From assembly GCA_902537235.1 (NCBI GenBank), contig CACBAO010000011.1:1-50015 (forward strand): DNA of 50,015 bases, in the 5' to 3' direction. The position numbers were made by a program, and so were the translations under genes. Source of the DNA: an uncultured Alphaproteobacteria bacterium (GTDB lineage Bacteria > Pseudomonadota > Alphaproteobacteria > Rhodobacterales > Rhodobacteraceae). The notes beneath the pieces were generated by a model. That model saw only the letters and a list, made by a program, of their open reading frames with translations, ran no database searches and had not been told where the DNA came from. Each line of letters starts with the position of its first letter. Position 1 is the first letter of the stretch. This document shows, piece by piece, positions 7,248 through 16,640 of this stretch.

Positions 7248-10173
7248 TTCACATCCAATAACAAATAAACAAAAAGTATCTTTTACTTTTAATGGGAAAA
7301 AATATTTCGGCTATAAAGGTGATACGTTAGCTTCTGCACTTATTGCCAACAACGTTAAAATTGTTGGAAGATCTTTCAAATATCATCGTCCAAGAGGCAT
7401 TTTTAGCGCCGGATCTGAAGAACCAAATGCATTGGTAGCGCTTGGAGATGGCCCATATAAAGAACCAAATACCAAAGCTACTAACGTAGAGTTATTTGAT
7501 GGTCTTAAAGGCTCGAGCCAAAATTTTTTAGGGTCAATTGATTTTGACCTCATGGCAATAAACGATTTGCTTAAAAATTTTATAGGTGCAGGTTTCTATT
7601 ACAAGACGTTTATGTGGCCTAGAAGATTTTGGGAAAAATTATATGAACCAATTATTAGAAGAGCCGCAGGTTTAGGGAAATTATCACTAAAGGCGGATCC
7701 GTCACAGTATGACAAGGGATATCTCCATTGTGACTTTCTAATAATTGGATCTGGTATCTCAGGGTTAATGTCTGCCCTTCTCTTGGCAGAAACAGGGAGT
7801 GAAGTTTTAATTGTCGAAGAAGATTTTATTTTTGGTGGAAGACTCAATTCAGAAAGGTTAGGTATTAATGGCAAACAATCTTCAATTTGGATTAGTCGAG
7901 CAGTAAAAAAATTAAAAAGTTTAAAAAATGTTCGAATCTTAAATAGAACCACTGTCTTTGCTGCTTTTGATCATGGTATATTCGCAGCCATCGAGAAAAA
8001 AACTGATCATATATTAGAAAAAAATTCCAAACCAAGACAGATAAATTGGAAGATATATACCAAACACTGCATCTTAGCGTCTGGAGCTATTGAGCGCTCT
8101 ATTGCATTTCCTCAAAACGATAGACCAGGTATAATGCTTGCAGGATCGGTAAGAACTTATGCGAATAGGTTTGGTGCCCACTACGGTCAAAAAATTGCAA
8201 TCTACACAAATAATGATGATGGTTGGAAGACAGCTGATGACCTAAAAAATATGGGGCTTGAAATTAAGGCAGTAATTGACACTCGGAAAGAAATTGAAGC
8301 GCCGTCTTCAAGCATTTCATCTTACCTGGGACAAACAATTACAAAGACATATGGAAGAAAAGGTATTAAAGCAATTAAGTTAAGTTCAGGATTAAAATTA
8401 AATGTTGACTGTCTTGCGGTATCAGGAGGGTGGAGTTCCAACATTCATTTGACATGCCATAAGCGAGGCAAACCCGTTTGGGATAATATTTACAAGAACT
8501 TTCTATCGGGGGATAATGCGCAAAAAGACAACATAATTCCTGTGGGGGCCGCGAGAGGAATATTTGAAATCCAAAATATCATTTCAGATACAAATAGAGT
8601 TATTTTATCTTTGATTAAAACAATTGGTTTGAGCATGCCTGACCGCATTACACTAATTAGCTCAAAAGAGCAGTATAGCTGCTCACTTGATCTTGTTAGT
8701 AGTTCAAATCCCTCTAATTCTTTTATAGATCTGCAAAACGATGTTACCCAAAAAGATATAGAGTTAAGTTTCAAAGAGGGCTTTAAAAGTGTGGAACATT
8801 TAAAGCGATATTCCACGTTGGGTATGGCAACCGATCAGGGGAAAACATCAAATATACTTGGGTTAGCGTCTATGGCTAAATTAAAGGGAATGAATATTTC
8901 TGAAGTCGGCACTACTATTTTTAGACCACCTTATGTACCTGTAGCGATATCGGCTTTTGCTGCACGTTCTCGGGGAAAGGACTTTAGACCAACCAGGTTA
9001 ACTCCATCACATAATGTAGCCTCCAAACGAAATGCAGTTTTTGTAGAGACAGGTAACTGGTTACGAGCTCAATGGTTTCCAGAAAAAGGAGAAACATTTT
9101 GGCGACAGAGTGTTGATAGGGAGGTTATACAGACGAGAAATTCTGTTGGAATTTGTGATGTAACTACACTTGGAAAAATCGATATTCAAGGGAAAGACTG
9201 CTCAGAGTTTTTAAATTTTGTATATACAAATGCCTTTGCTAAGTTACCTATCAATAGAGTACGTTACGGATTAATGTTAAGAGAAGATGGCGTTGCATAT
9301 GATGATGGGACTACTGCAAGGTTAGGTGAAAATCATTTTATAATGACGACTACGACCGCTAATGCCGCCTTAGTTCTTAGGAATTTAGAATTTGTTCGAC
9401 AGTGCCTCCTTCCAAATCTAGATGTTCATTTAATTTCTACTACAGATTCTTGGGCCCAGTATGCGGTCGCTGGACCAAACTCTCGCAGATTATTGCAAAA
9501 GATTGTCGATAAACCAAAAGATATAACTAATCAAAATTTTCCATTCATGGCTTGTTGTGAGCTCACCATCTGTGGCGGTATTATGGCAAGACTTTTTAGA
9601 ATTTCCTTCTCTGGAGAGTTAGCTTATGAAATTGCTGTTCCTACCCAATATGGAAACTCTTTATTTGACGCTCTTCTTTCAGAGGGCGAAGAGTTCAATG
9701 CTGTTCCTTATGGCACTGAAGCATTAGGAGTTATGCGAATAGAAAAAGGTCATGTGGCTGGTAATGAAATAAATGGGCAGACAAGCGCGCAGAACCTTGG
9801 CTTATCAAGGATGATATCAAAAAAAGCAGACAGCATAGGAAATATACTATCAGAGAGAGAAGGCTTCAATGGATCTAATATCGCAACCTTGTCTGGCTTT
9901 AAGCCTGTTCAACATAGCCAAAAGCTTGAAGCTGGATCACACCTGATTTCATTGGGCAAAACTCCCACAATGGAAAATGATGAAGGTTGGTTATCTTCAG
10001 TAGCGTTTTCTCCAACACTTGGTCACTACATAGGGTTAGGGTTTATAGAAAGCGGTCATACTAGGGTTGGTGAAAAGGTCTATGCCGTAAATCTACTTCA
10101 AAACAAAACCACGGAAGTAGAGATTGTTTCGCCCCACTTTGTAGATCCGGAAGGAATTAAACAACGTGGCTAA
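7237..10173 (+). CDS. soxA: Sarcosine oxidase, alpha subunit family
   Basis: A 978-residue alpha subunit, close to the usual 960-1000. Order of parts: an N-terminal ferredoxin-like segment (FTFNGKKYFGYKGDTLASAL; FKYHRPRGIFSAGSEEPN), a pyridine-nucleotide/flavin Rossmann domain with GSGISG at 171-176, and a C-terminal GcvT-like folate-binding domain from about residue 600 (WFPEKGETFWRQSVDREV; RYGLMLREDGVAYDDGT). The folate domain captures the oxidised methyl group as 5,10-methylene-tetrahydrofolate and so protects the cell from formaldehyde. The start overlaps soxD by 11 bases and the end overlaps soxG by 8, implying coupled translation and fixed subunit ratios. No disrupted motif is apparent. 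Confidence 0.94.
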   Translation: MRNSSHPITNKQKVSFTFNGKKYFGYKGDTLASALIANNVKIVGRSFKYHRPRGIFSAGSEEPNALVALGDGPYKEPNTKATNVELFDGLKGSSQNFLGSIDFDLMAINDLLKNFIGAGFYYKTFMWPRRFWEKLYEPIIRRAAGLGKLSLKADPSQYDKGYLHCDFLIIGSGISGLMSALLLAETGSEVLIVEEDFIFGGRLNSERLGINGKQSSIWISRAVKKLKSLKNVRILNRTTVFAAFDHGIFAAIEKKTDHILEKNSKPRQINWKIYTKHCILASGAIERSIAFPQNDRPGIMLAGSVRTYANRFGAHYGQKIAIYTNNDDGWKTADDLKNMGLEIKAVIDTRKEIEAPSSSISSYLGQTITKTYGRKGIKAIKLSSGLKLNVDCLAVSGGWSSNIHLTCHKRGKPVWDNIYKNFLSGDNAQKDNIIPVGAARGIFEIQNIISDTNRVILSLIKTIGLSMPDRITLISSKEQYSCSLDLVSSSNPSNSFIDLQNDVTQKDIELSFKEGFKSVEHLKRYSTLGMATDQGKTSNILGLASMAKLKGMNISEVGTTIFRPPYVPVAISAFAARSRGKDFRPTRLTPSHNVASKRNAVFVETGNWLRAQWFPEKGETFWRQSVDREVIQTRNSVGICDVTTLGKIDIQGKDCSEFLNFVYTNAFAKLPINRVRYGLMLREDGVAYDDGTTARLGENHFIMTTTTANAALVLRNLEFVRQCLLPNLDVHLISTTDSWAQYAVAGPNSRRLLQKIVDKPKDITNQNFPFMACCELTICGGIMARLFRISFSGELAYEIAVPTQYGNSLFDALLSEGEEFNAVPYGTEALGVMRIEKGHVAGNEINGQTSAQNLGLSRMISKKADSIGNILSEREGFNGSNIATLSGFKPVQHSQKLEAGSHLISLGKTPTMENDEGWLSSVAFSPTLGHYIGLGFIESGHTRVGEKVYAVNLLQNKTTEVEIVSPHFVDPEGIKQRG

Positions 10174-10726
10174 ACTAGTGCTTAAAAGAGAAAAGCCCCT
10201 AAATGGCTATTCCAAAGTCATAAATAAAATAAAAATTGCTGAGTATAAATTCGACAGTCTTATATCGCTTGCAATTCCATTAAAAAGAGAAAGAAAATGT
10301 AAAATAAATTTCAAGAATTCCTTGGGAGAACCAATGCCAAATATTGAAAATTCAATCATCAATAAAAGTGGTATTCTAGGTTTTAGAATTGGTCTTGATT
10401 TACTTTTCATTTGTAATCCATCGCATTCGTCATTTGCAAAAAAAACTGTCCCATTGTTAAAACAAGCTTTTTACATAACCGACCAAACCGGAGGGTGGTG
10501 TGGGGTTAAAGTTGATGGGGATAGAGTCATTGAGATGTTAGAGCGAATTTGTCCTCTTAATTTATCTCTTAAAAGTTTTGCGCTTGGAGATGTTAAAAGA
10601 ACTATTATGGATCAGTTAAATATGATTATATTTAGAGAGACAGAAAAAAAATTTATATTGTTCTCGCCAAGCTCTTCTTCTGGTTCATTCCTTAAATCTA
10701 TTGAGACATCTTCGAGAAATATTTAA
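10166..10726 (+). CDS. soxG: Sarcosine oxidase, gamma subunit family
   Basis: A 186-residue protein assigned to the poorly conserved gamma subunit by position directly after soxA and by the motif series ITDQTGGWCGVKVDGDRV, LERICPLNL, LGDVKRTIMDQL and the Ser-rich end SPSSSSGSFLKS. It resembles a GcvT-like half domain and is structural in the known tetramer. The GTG start at 10166 has GAAGGAA 10 bases upstream and overlaps the soxA stop. Its N-terminal half is Lys/Ile-rich and diverged, as expected for this AT-rich genome. Confidence 0.85.
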   Translation: MAKLVLKREKPLNGYSKVINKIKIAEYKFDSLISLAIPLKRERKCKINFKNSLGEPMPNIENSIINKSGILGFRIGLDLLFICNPSHSSFAKKTVPLLKQAFYITDQTGGWCGVKVDGDRVIEMLERICPLNLSLKSFALGDVKRTIMDQLNMIIFRETEKKFILFSPSSSSGSFLKSIETSSRNI

Positions 10727-10742
10727 ATAAAAGGGAGATGAA

Positions 10743-12419
10743 ATGAAAGTCAAGTCTGATATCGAAATCGCAAGAGAGGCAAATAAGCTTCCTATAAAAG
10801 AGGTAGCAAAAAAATTAGGTATAGAAGACGAAGATTTGATACCCTTTGGGCATGATAAAGCAAAAGTATCAGATCAATTTATTAGATCGGTAAAAAATAA
10901 TCAAAATGGTAAGCTAATTTTAGTAACAGCTGTAAATCCGACACCCGCTGGTGAAGGTAAGACTACTACTACCGTAGGACTCGGAGATGGGCTTTGCGCA
11001 TTAGGTAAAAGAGCAGCTATATGCATTCGCGAAGCATCTTTAGGACCTTGCTTTGGTATGAAAGGCGGAGCTGCTGGCGGAGGGTTAGCACAAGTTGTGC
11101 CTATGGAAGAAATGAATTTACACTTTACTGGAGACTTTCACGCAATTACTAGTGCTCATAACCTTTTAGCAGCAATGATAGACAACCATATATATTGGGG
11201 TAACGAGCAAAATATTGACCTCCGAAGAGTTGTTTGGCGACGGGTAATGGATATGAATGATAGAGCGCTTAGAGACGTAGTCACAAGCCTGGGAGGTGTC
11301 GCTAATGGATATCCAAAGCAATCAGGATTTGATATCACGGTAGCTTCTGAAGTAATGGCAATTTTATGTTTAGCTAATGATCTTTCAGATCTCAGAAAAA
11401 GATTAGGTGAAATAATCGTTGCGTATAGAAAAGATCGAACTCCAGTTTTTTGCAAAGATATTAAAGCAGATGGAGCAATGACCGTACTCTTACAACAAGC
11501 TATGCAACCCAATATCGTTCAAACATTAGAAAATAATCCTGCATTTGTTCATGGAGGACCTTTTGCTAATATTGCCCATGGTTGCAATTCTGTTATCGCT
11601 ACAAAAACCGCTTTAAAGATAGCTAACTATGTAGTAACCGAAGCGGGTTTCGGAGCCGACCTTGGCGCAGAAAAATTTGTTAATATAAAGTGTAGGAAAG
11701 CTGGGTTAAAGCCTGATGCTGCAGTAATCGTTGCCACAGTTAGGTCTATGAAAATGAACGGTGGAATAATTTCCAAAAATGATCTGAGCACCGAAAATAT
11801 TCAAGCTGTGCAACAAGGGTGTGCAAACCTTGGAAGACATATTGAAAATGTAAAATCATTTGGGATACCAGTAGTTGTTGCAATAAACCACTTTGTTAGC
11901 GATACAAATGCCGAGATTGAAGCGCTCAGACGGTTTGTAGCTGATAAGGGTACGGAAGCTTTTGTCTGTAAACATTGGGCAGAGGGTTCTACTGGAATCC
12001 TTCCTCTCGCCAATAAGGTTGTTGAGATTGCAGAAAACAAAAGTAAATTTGCTTACACATACAAAGACGATTTGCCTTTAATTGAAAAAATCGAAAGAGT
12101 CGCTAAAAAAATATATAGAGCTGATGAAGTTCTTGCGAATAAGTCAATTAGGGATCAGCTACAGTTATGGGAAAATGATGGTTATAGTAATCTCCCTATT
12201 TGTATGGCGAAAACCCAATATAGCTTTACTACAGATCCTAACAGAAGGGGTGCGCCAAACGGGCACGCAATACCAATAAGAGAGGTTAGACTGTCGGCAG
12301 GGGCTGGTTTCATTGTTGTTATTTGTGGAGAAGTTATGACAATGCCTGGACTCCCCAAAGTTCCAAGCGCGGAGGCCATAATGCTCAATAAAAAAGGCGA
12401 GGTTGAGGGCTTATTTTAA
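10743..12419 (+). CDS. fhs: Formate-tetrahydrofolate ligase
   Basis: A 558-residue enzyme interconverting formate + ATP + THF and 10-formyl-THF. The ATP loop [11 protein letters not shown] is at about 66-76, and [20 protein letters not shown] and [13 protein letters not shown] match the substrate sites. Length is normal. A GGGAG ribosome site precedes the ATG at 10743, 16 bases after soxG. Behind the sox genes and before folD, it most likely runs in the oxidative direction: methylene-THF from demethylation is converted by FolD to 10-formyl-THF and by Fhs to formate with ATP formed. It can also supply formyl groups for purines. Confidence 0.97.
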   Translation: MKVKSDIEIAREANKLPIKEVAKKLGIEDEDLIPFGHDKAKVSDQFIRSVKNNQNGKLILVTAVNPTPAGEGKTTTTVGLGDGLCALGKRAAICIREASLGPCFGMKGGAAGGGLAQVVPMEEMNLHFTGDFHAITSAHNLLAAMIDNHIYWGNEQNIDLRRVVWRRVMDMNDRALRDVVTSLGGVANGYPKQSGFDITVASEVMAILCLANDLSDLRKRLGEIIVAYRKDRTPVFCKDIKADGAMTVLLQQAMQPNIVQTLENNPAFVHGGPFANIAHGCNSVIATKTALKIANYVVTEAGFGADLGAEKFVNIKCRKAGLKPDAAVIVATVRSMKMNGGIISKNDLSTENIQAVQQGCANLGRHIENVKSFGIPVVVAINHFVSDTNAEIEALRRFVADKGTEAFVCKHWAEGSTGILPLANKVVEIAENKSKFAYTYKDDLPLIEKIERVAKKIYRADEVLANKSIRDQLQLWENDGYSNLPICMAKTQYSFTTDPNRRGAPNGHAIPIREVRLSAGAGFIVVICGEVMTMPGLPKVPSAEAIMLNKKGEVEGLF

Positions 12420-12435
12420 AAAGTCGAGGAAAGTA

Positions 12436-13329
12436 ATGAATGAAATTATTGACGGAAAAAAGTTTTCACAAACTATACGCACCAAAGTAAAAAATTATGT
12501 GGATGTCATAAAGGAAAGACATGGGGTAACTCCAGGTTTAGCAGTAATACTTGTTGGAGAGGACCCCGCAAGCCAAGTATACGTGAGAAATAAAGGAAAG
12601 CAAACCTTAGAAGTTGGCATGAATTCATATGAGCATAAGCTTGAAGCATCGACTTCTTCCGATGTATTACTCAACCTTATAGAAAAATTAAATAAAGATG
12701 TGAATGTACATGGGGTTTTATGTCAACTACCTTTACCCGACCACTTGAATGAAAAAGAAGTGATTAATTCTATCGATCCAAAAAAAGATGTGGATGGATT
12801 TCACATATCAAATGTTGGTCTTCTAAATACGGGTCAAAAGTCAATGATCCCCTGTACGCCCTTAGGGTGTTTATTATTACTTAAAGACAGGCTAGGAGAC
12901 CTTTCTGGTAAAAATGCAGTGATAATAGGAAGATCAAATATAGTTGGTAAGCCGATGGCTAATTTACTTTTACAGGAAAATTGTACTGTAACCATAGCTC
13001 ACTCTCGAACAGAGAATATAGAAACTATATGTGCGCAAGCTGATATTATCGTAGCCGCGGTAGGAAGGCCTGAGATGATTAAAAAAGAATGGGTAAAGCC
13101 TGGAGCTACAGTTATAGATGTTGGAATAAACCGAGTAACAAAAAATATTGATGGAGATGAAAAAACTACTTTGGTGGGCGACGTTTGTTTTACTGATATG
13201 GCTGGTTTAGTAGCCGGCGTTACACCTGTACCTGGTGGAGTAGGGCCAATGACTATAGCTTGTCTTTTAGCAAATACTGTTACTGCATGCTATAGATCAC
13301 AAGACCTATCTGACCCAGAGTTTACATAA
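12436..13329 (+). CDS. folD: Bifunctional methylene-THF dehydrogenase/methenyl-THF cyclohydrolase
   Basis: A 297-residue FolD, the usual length. It oxidises 5,10-methylene-THF to methenyl-THF with NAD(P)+ and hydrolyses that to 10-formyl-THF. Signatures are VYVRNKGKQ (catalytic Tyr and Lys), [25 protein letters not shown] (dinucleotide loop) and the C-terminal [12 protein letters not shown] placed the start at ATG 12436, which has CGAGGAAAG just upstream, instead of an in-frame ATG at 12403 that would overlap fhs. The gap to fhs is 16 bases. It links the methylene-THF made by the sox complex to Fhs. Confidence 0.96.
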   Translation: MNEIIDGKKFSQTIRTKVKNYVDVIKERHGVTPGLAVILVGEDPASQVYVRNKGKQTLEVGMNSYEHKLEASTSSDVLLNLIEKLNKDVNVHGVLCQLPLPDHLNEKEVINSIDPKKDVDGFHISNVGLLNTGQKSMIPCTPLGCLLLLKDRLGDLSGKNAVIIGRSNIVGKPMANLLLQENCTVTIAHSRTENIETICAQADIIVAAVGRPEMIKKEWVKPGATVIDVGINRVTKNIDGDEKTTLVGDVCFTDMAGLVAGVTPVPGGVGPMTIACLLANTVTACYRSQDLSDPEFT

Positions 13330-13350
13330 AAATTATTTTTTGGAGTTTTT

Positions 13351-13392
13351 TTGTTAATAGTTACTTTCGTGATAAAATTTATCGATTAATCG
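13351..13392 (+). promoter_or_regulatory. Candidate sigma-70 promoter with palindrome, ahead of nrtS
   Basis: TTGTTA at 13351-13356 and TAAAAT at 13373-13378 are separated by 16 bases. The perfect palindrome CGATTAATCG (13383-13392) covers the expected transcription start, a typical repressor position. It lies in the gap after folD and suggests that nrtS, and perhaps the operon after it, is expressed separately from the sox genes. Confidence 0.4.
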
Positions 13393-13406
13393 TATGAGCT
13401 CAACTT

Positions 13407-13661
13407 TTGAAAAACATAACAACCCAAGATAGCTTTTTAAAGCTTGCCCTCCGAAAAAGTGTAATAAGAAGAGCTTTAAGGATTGCTCTAATCGTTGGTT
13501 GTATCCTTGCCCTAATAAACCATGGTGACAGAATAGTTTTTCAGGATATGAAATCAGTCGATTGGTTTAAAATTCTTTTAACTTTCTGCGTGCCGTACTG
13601 TGTCTCTACTATTTCATCTGTTTTGGCAATCAAACGAGAAATTGAGATAAATGAGTCCTAA
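13407..13661 (+). CDS. nrtS: NrtS-type nitrate/nitrite transporter
   Basis: An 84-residue membrane protein resembling the NrtS family, small nitrate/nitrite transporters first described in cyanobacteria. The first hydrophobic helix contains GCILALINHGDRIVF and the second LLTFCVPYCVSTISSVLAI; the NxGD and PYCVST motifs are the reason for the call. It is thought to work as an oligomer in the inner membrane. No ATG is in frame before the first helix. The most upstream usual start is TTG at 13407, just after an in-frame stop at 13395-13397, so the exact start is uncertain. Along with the urea genes in this window it suggests attention to nitrogen scavenging. No nitrate or nitrite reductase is nearby. 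Confidence 0.72.
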   Translation: MKNITTQDSFLKLALRKSVIRRALRIALIVGCILALINHGDRIVFQDMKSVDWFKILLTFCVPYCVSTISSVLAIKREIEINES

Positions 13662-13703
13662 AAAAAAAAGTTTTCTTTATAATTATCTCTTACAGAGGTT
13701 TTG

Positions 13704-14558
13704 ATGAAAAAAATGATATTGCTTACAGGTGCAGGAGGTAGATTGGGTTCTTATCTTAGAGAGCCACTTTCGAACATCTGCAGTACACTTATTTCGACTG
13801 ACATAAAAGAAGATATTGGAAAACTGAATGAAAATGAAAAGTATTTTTCAGCAGATTTATCTAATTTTGATCAAATATGTGCCCTGACAAAAGGCGTTTC
13901 GCTTATCTGCCATTTTGGCGCTTTAGTAGACGAAGTGCCATTTAACGATATGTTAGGTGCTAATTTCATTGGCTCTTATAATATTTGGGAAGCAGCTCGC
14001 CTAAATAACTGCAAGAGGGTAGTTTACGCAAGTTCTATACATGCAGTCGGCATGTATAAAAGGATAAAAACATTAAGGCCGAAAACTGCACACCGGGCAG
14101 ATGGTTTTTATGGGCTATCAAAGTGTTTTACTGAAAATTTGGCTCGTATGTATTACGATAAATGTGGTATTGAAGCAGTGTGCTTACGAATTGCTACATG
14201 TTCACCGGTAACAACACAGAGAAGTTTAACAAGTTGGCTCTCATATGATGACTTAGTTCAATTGGTTATGAGAGCAATTGATACTGCGCACACCGGTTAT
14301 TCAGTTATTTATGGAGTATCAGATAATGATCGTTCTAATTTGAGCAACATAGACTCTGGGCATATTGGTTTCAAACCCAAAGATAATGCTGAGATTTACG
14401 CGAATAAAATTTTTGCGGGTGACTTATCAGAAGAATTAGAAGACGAAGGCAATAAATTACATGGGGGTGCATTTGCATCAACTGATTTAGGAGTGAGCGC
14501 GATGGATAAAATGAAAATAGTTTATTCGCATAAGGGGGATGTACCAGATGAAAGATAA
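13704..14558 (+). CDS. Uronate-dehydrogenase-like NAD-dependent SDR
   Basis: A 284-residue extended short-chain dehydrogenase. The NAD loop GAGGRLG is at 9-15, the catalytic Ser111 in YASSIHAVG, and Tyr136/Lys140 in YGLSK. Spacing and flanks resemble uronate dehydrogenase (Udh), which oxidises hexuronates to aldarolactones, but substrate-pocket residues cannot be judged by eye. The ATG at 13704, with CAGAGG upstream, is preferred over the TTG at 13701. Its end overlaps the start of the ThDP-enzyme gene by 11 bases, so it is the first gene of a six-gene operon ending in carnitine-type enzymes. In that setting the substrate may be an alcohol or hemiacetal intermediate and not a sugar acid. Confidence 0.75.
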   Translation: MKKMILLTGAGGRLGSYLREPLSNICSTLISTDIKEDIGKLNENEKYFSADLSNFDQICALTKGVSLICHFGALVDEVPFNDMLGANFIGSYNIWEAARLNNCKRVVYASSIHAVGMYKRIKTLRPKTAHRADGFYGLSKCFTENLARMYYDKCGIEAVCLRIATCSPVTTQRSLTSWLSYDDLVQLVMRAIDTAHTGYSVIYGVSDNDRSNLSNIDSGHIGFKPKDNAEIYANKIFAGDLSEELEDEGNKLHGGAFASTDLGVSAMDKMKIVYSHKGDVPDER

Positions 14559-16293
14559 TAATATGGTTAGAGGAGGACAGCTTTTAGCTAAATCTTTCAA
14601 AGAGAAAGGAATAACCCATGTATTTACACTTGCAGGTGGGTTTTGTAACCCTGCACTTGAGGGTTTCATGAATCATCAAATACCTGTGATAAATTGCCCA
14701 CATGAACAAATTGCAGGTCATTTGGCAGACGGCCATACGAGACTTTCGAGAAGACCATCTGTTTGTTTGGTTGGTCCAGAGGGATTTGCGAATGCTATAC
14801 CTGCCATGATGGAGGCGTGGGGGGAACGATCTCCTGTAATTTTTGTTACAGGCTCATCCACTCTTAAAAAGCAAGGTGCTGGAGGATTTAAGGAAATAGA
14901 TGACGTTTCTATCGCAAGACCGCTTACAAAATACAGTGCATCAATAACAGATGGAAATAGAATTCCTGAGTTCGTGGATAGAGCTTGGAGAATAGCGACA
15001 AGTGGTTATCCAGGCCCGGTCCATCTAAGTATGCCTGTAGACATAATGTTTTCTTCCTTTGATGAATGCGCGTCAGATATAGAGCGTCCATTTACTAGAA
15101 AAGTACCAAAAACTCATAAAGCATGGCCTGAGCCCTCAGCACTAAATGAGATAATAGGTATTATAAAGTCCTCAAAAAAACCCATAATTATCGGTGGACA
15201 CGGGATATGGTGGTCAAAAAATGAAGATCTGTTAAAGCAAGTGGGTGATGAAATCAAAATACCAATTTTTAATGTGCCATATCACCAAAAATTATTAAAT
15301 GAAAATTGCAAGGCCTTTCTAGGGCTTGCCGATGTGCATCAGTACCATCCTTCAAAGTTTGCGTTTAATGAGTCTGACTGCATTATAATGGTTGGAGGTC
15401 GCTTGGATAATCAAATGAATTTCGGCAATCCACCATTATTTCCAGCGACTTCGAGGTTAATATGTGTCAACGGATCGCATGAAGAAATAGAATTTAATAG
15501 AGCGGCTGACCACTTGCTTTTGAGTGATCCTGGAGCTTTTTTTGAATGTCTACTAAAGTCATACAACGGAGATAAATTCTCTTTAGAAAAAGATTGGCTA
15601 GCTAAAAATATTGAGGAAAGAAAAAAATGGGTGACTGCGTCGCTAAACAATCTTGTTGAAACAACAAATTCTCCAGCATGGAGTGGTGGAAAAATTCACC
15701 CTTTAGAGCTTTCTCTTTCGGTACAAAAGTGTATGACAGACGAAGATATCTTGGTTTTTGATGGAGGTAATACACACTTTTGGTCGGAAATTGCTGTTAA
15801 TATAATGGCCTCCAATGGGTTAGCTCTTTCTCAAATAATGCACCCTGGTTCCTATTCAATGCTAGGTGTTGGAGTATCATTTGCACTGTCGGCAAAGCGG
15901 CTCAATAAAGAAAAGACGATTGTATTAATTTCTGGAGATGGTGCTTTCCTTAGTGGGGGTTTATCCATTGAGACAGCCTTTCAAGAAAACCTGCCGATTG
16001 TTATAATTATCGATAACAATGGTGGTTTAGATTGTATATCGCAACAGCAGGAAAGATTGTTCAAGGATGGTTCTCATTTTGCAACAGATTTCAGAGATAT
16101 ACCATTTCATGGAATGTTTGAGGGAATGGGGGGTTATGGAGAGCTGGTAACTCACAAAGATGAGATTCAAGGAGCTGTAAGGCGGGCAATAGACAGCGGG
16201 AAACCTGCTTGTGTTAACGTAAAAACAAGAGGCGTTATCAGCCCAATTGTTGCGGCTACAAGCGATAAAAGAGATAAGGCTTCTATAGAATAA
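14548..16293 (+). CDS. ThDP-dependent enzyme, acetolactate-synthase-like family
   Basis: A 581-residue enzyme of the pyruvate oxidase/acetolactate synthase fold. The N-terminal pyrimidine-binding domain keeps the activating Glu53 in PHEQIAGHLADGHTR. A central domain is at about 190-350. The C-terminal pyrophosphate domain has GDGAFLSGG (463-471) through Asn490-Asn491, the ThDP/Mg motif. Retained Glu53 argues against glyoxylate carboligase, where it is Val. The specific reaction (2-keto acid decarboxylation, carboligation, 2-hydroxyacyl-CoA cleavage or hydrolysis) is not recognisable. ATG at 14548 is chosen because AAGGGGG lies about 9 bases upstream; the ATG at 14539 is too close to it. It overlaps the SDR and is 2 bases from the next gene. 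Confidence 0.82.
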   Translation: MKDNNMVRGGQLLAKSFKEKGITHVFTLAGGFCNPALEGFMNHQIPVINCPHEQIAGHLADGHTRLSRRPSVCLVGPEGFANAIPAMMEAWGERSPVIFVTGSSTLKKQGAGGFKEIDDVSIARPLTKYSASITDGNRIPEFVDRAWRIATSGYPGPVHLSMPVDIMFSSFDECASDIERPFTRKVPKTHKAWPEPSALNEIIGIIKSSKKPIIIGGHGIWWSKNEDLLKQVGDEIKIPIFNVPYHQKLLNENCKAFLGLADVHQYHPSKFAFNESDCIIMVGGRLDNQMNFGNPPLFPATSRLICVNGSHEEIEFNRAADHLLLSDPGAFFECLLKSYNGDKFSLEKDWLAKNIEERKKWVTASLNNLVETTNSPAWSGGKIHPLELSLSVQKCMTDEDILVFDGGNTHFWSEIAVNIMASNGLALSQIMHPGSYSMLGVGVSFALSAKRLNKEKTIVLISGDGAFLSGGLSIETAFQENLPIVIIIDNNGGLDCISQQQERLFKDGSHFATDFRDIPFHGMFEGMGGYGELVTHKDEIQGAVRRAIDSGKPACVNVKTRGVISPIVAATSDKRDKASIE

Positions 16294-16295
16294 TA

Positions 16296-16637
16296 ATGCC
16301 CTCAATAAGTACACATGTATTAAATTCCGAAAACGGTACTCATGTCGCTGGTCTAACAGTTACCCTTACACATATTGAGCCTGATGGAGCAAAAAAGAAT
16401 ATATTTTCTAATAAAACTGATGCGGGGGGACGCATTTTAGAGAGCTTTGACTTTCTCCTAAAAAGCAATGAAATTTTTGAGATTGAATTTAAACTATCAG
16501 ATATTCATATGAAGAAAAAAGGTATATACTGTAGAGATATAATTTTCAGGGTATCTTTCAGTTCAGAAAATGAAAAATTCCATATTCCTATCATCGTATC
16601 TCAAAACGGCGCCTCTACTTGGTGGTCGGGAGAGTAA
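16296..16637 (+). CDS. Transthyretin/HIUase-like protein lacking the YRGS end
   Basis: A 113-residue protein of the transthyretin-related (5-hydroxyisourate hydrolase) family. It opens with STHVLNSENG and has TDAGGR and FHIPIIVS in the expected places. The family's catalytic trio is present as His7, Arg46 and His96. However, the C-terminal tetrapeptide that defines HIUase (YRGS after the final Ser-Thr) is replaced by WWSGE. No uricase, OHCU decarboxylase or allantoinase gene is in the window. It is 2 bases from the ThDP gene and 3 from the dmdA-like gene, so it belongs to this operon. A hydrolase acting on a different cyclic or lactone-like substrate is plausible, but this is inference. Confidence 0.78.
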   Translation: MPSISTHVLNSENGTHVAGLTVTLTHIEPDGAKKNIFSNKTDAGGRILESFDFLLKSNEIFEIEFKLSDIHMKKKGIYCRDIIFRVSFSSENEKFHIPIIVSQNGASTWWSGE

Positions 16638-16640
16638 AAA

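Noticed and set aside
16296-16637. Reading the TTR-like gene as part of urate/allantoin catabolism with the ThDP gene as glyoxylate carboligase
   Set aside because: No uricase, OHCU decarboxylase or allantoinase is present, the YRGS motif is missing, and the ThDP enzyme keeps the Glu that glyoxylate carboligase lacks.
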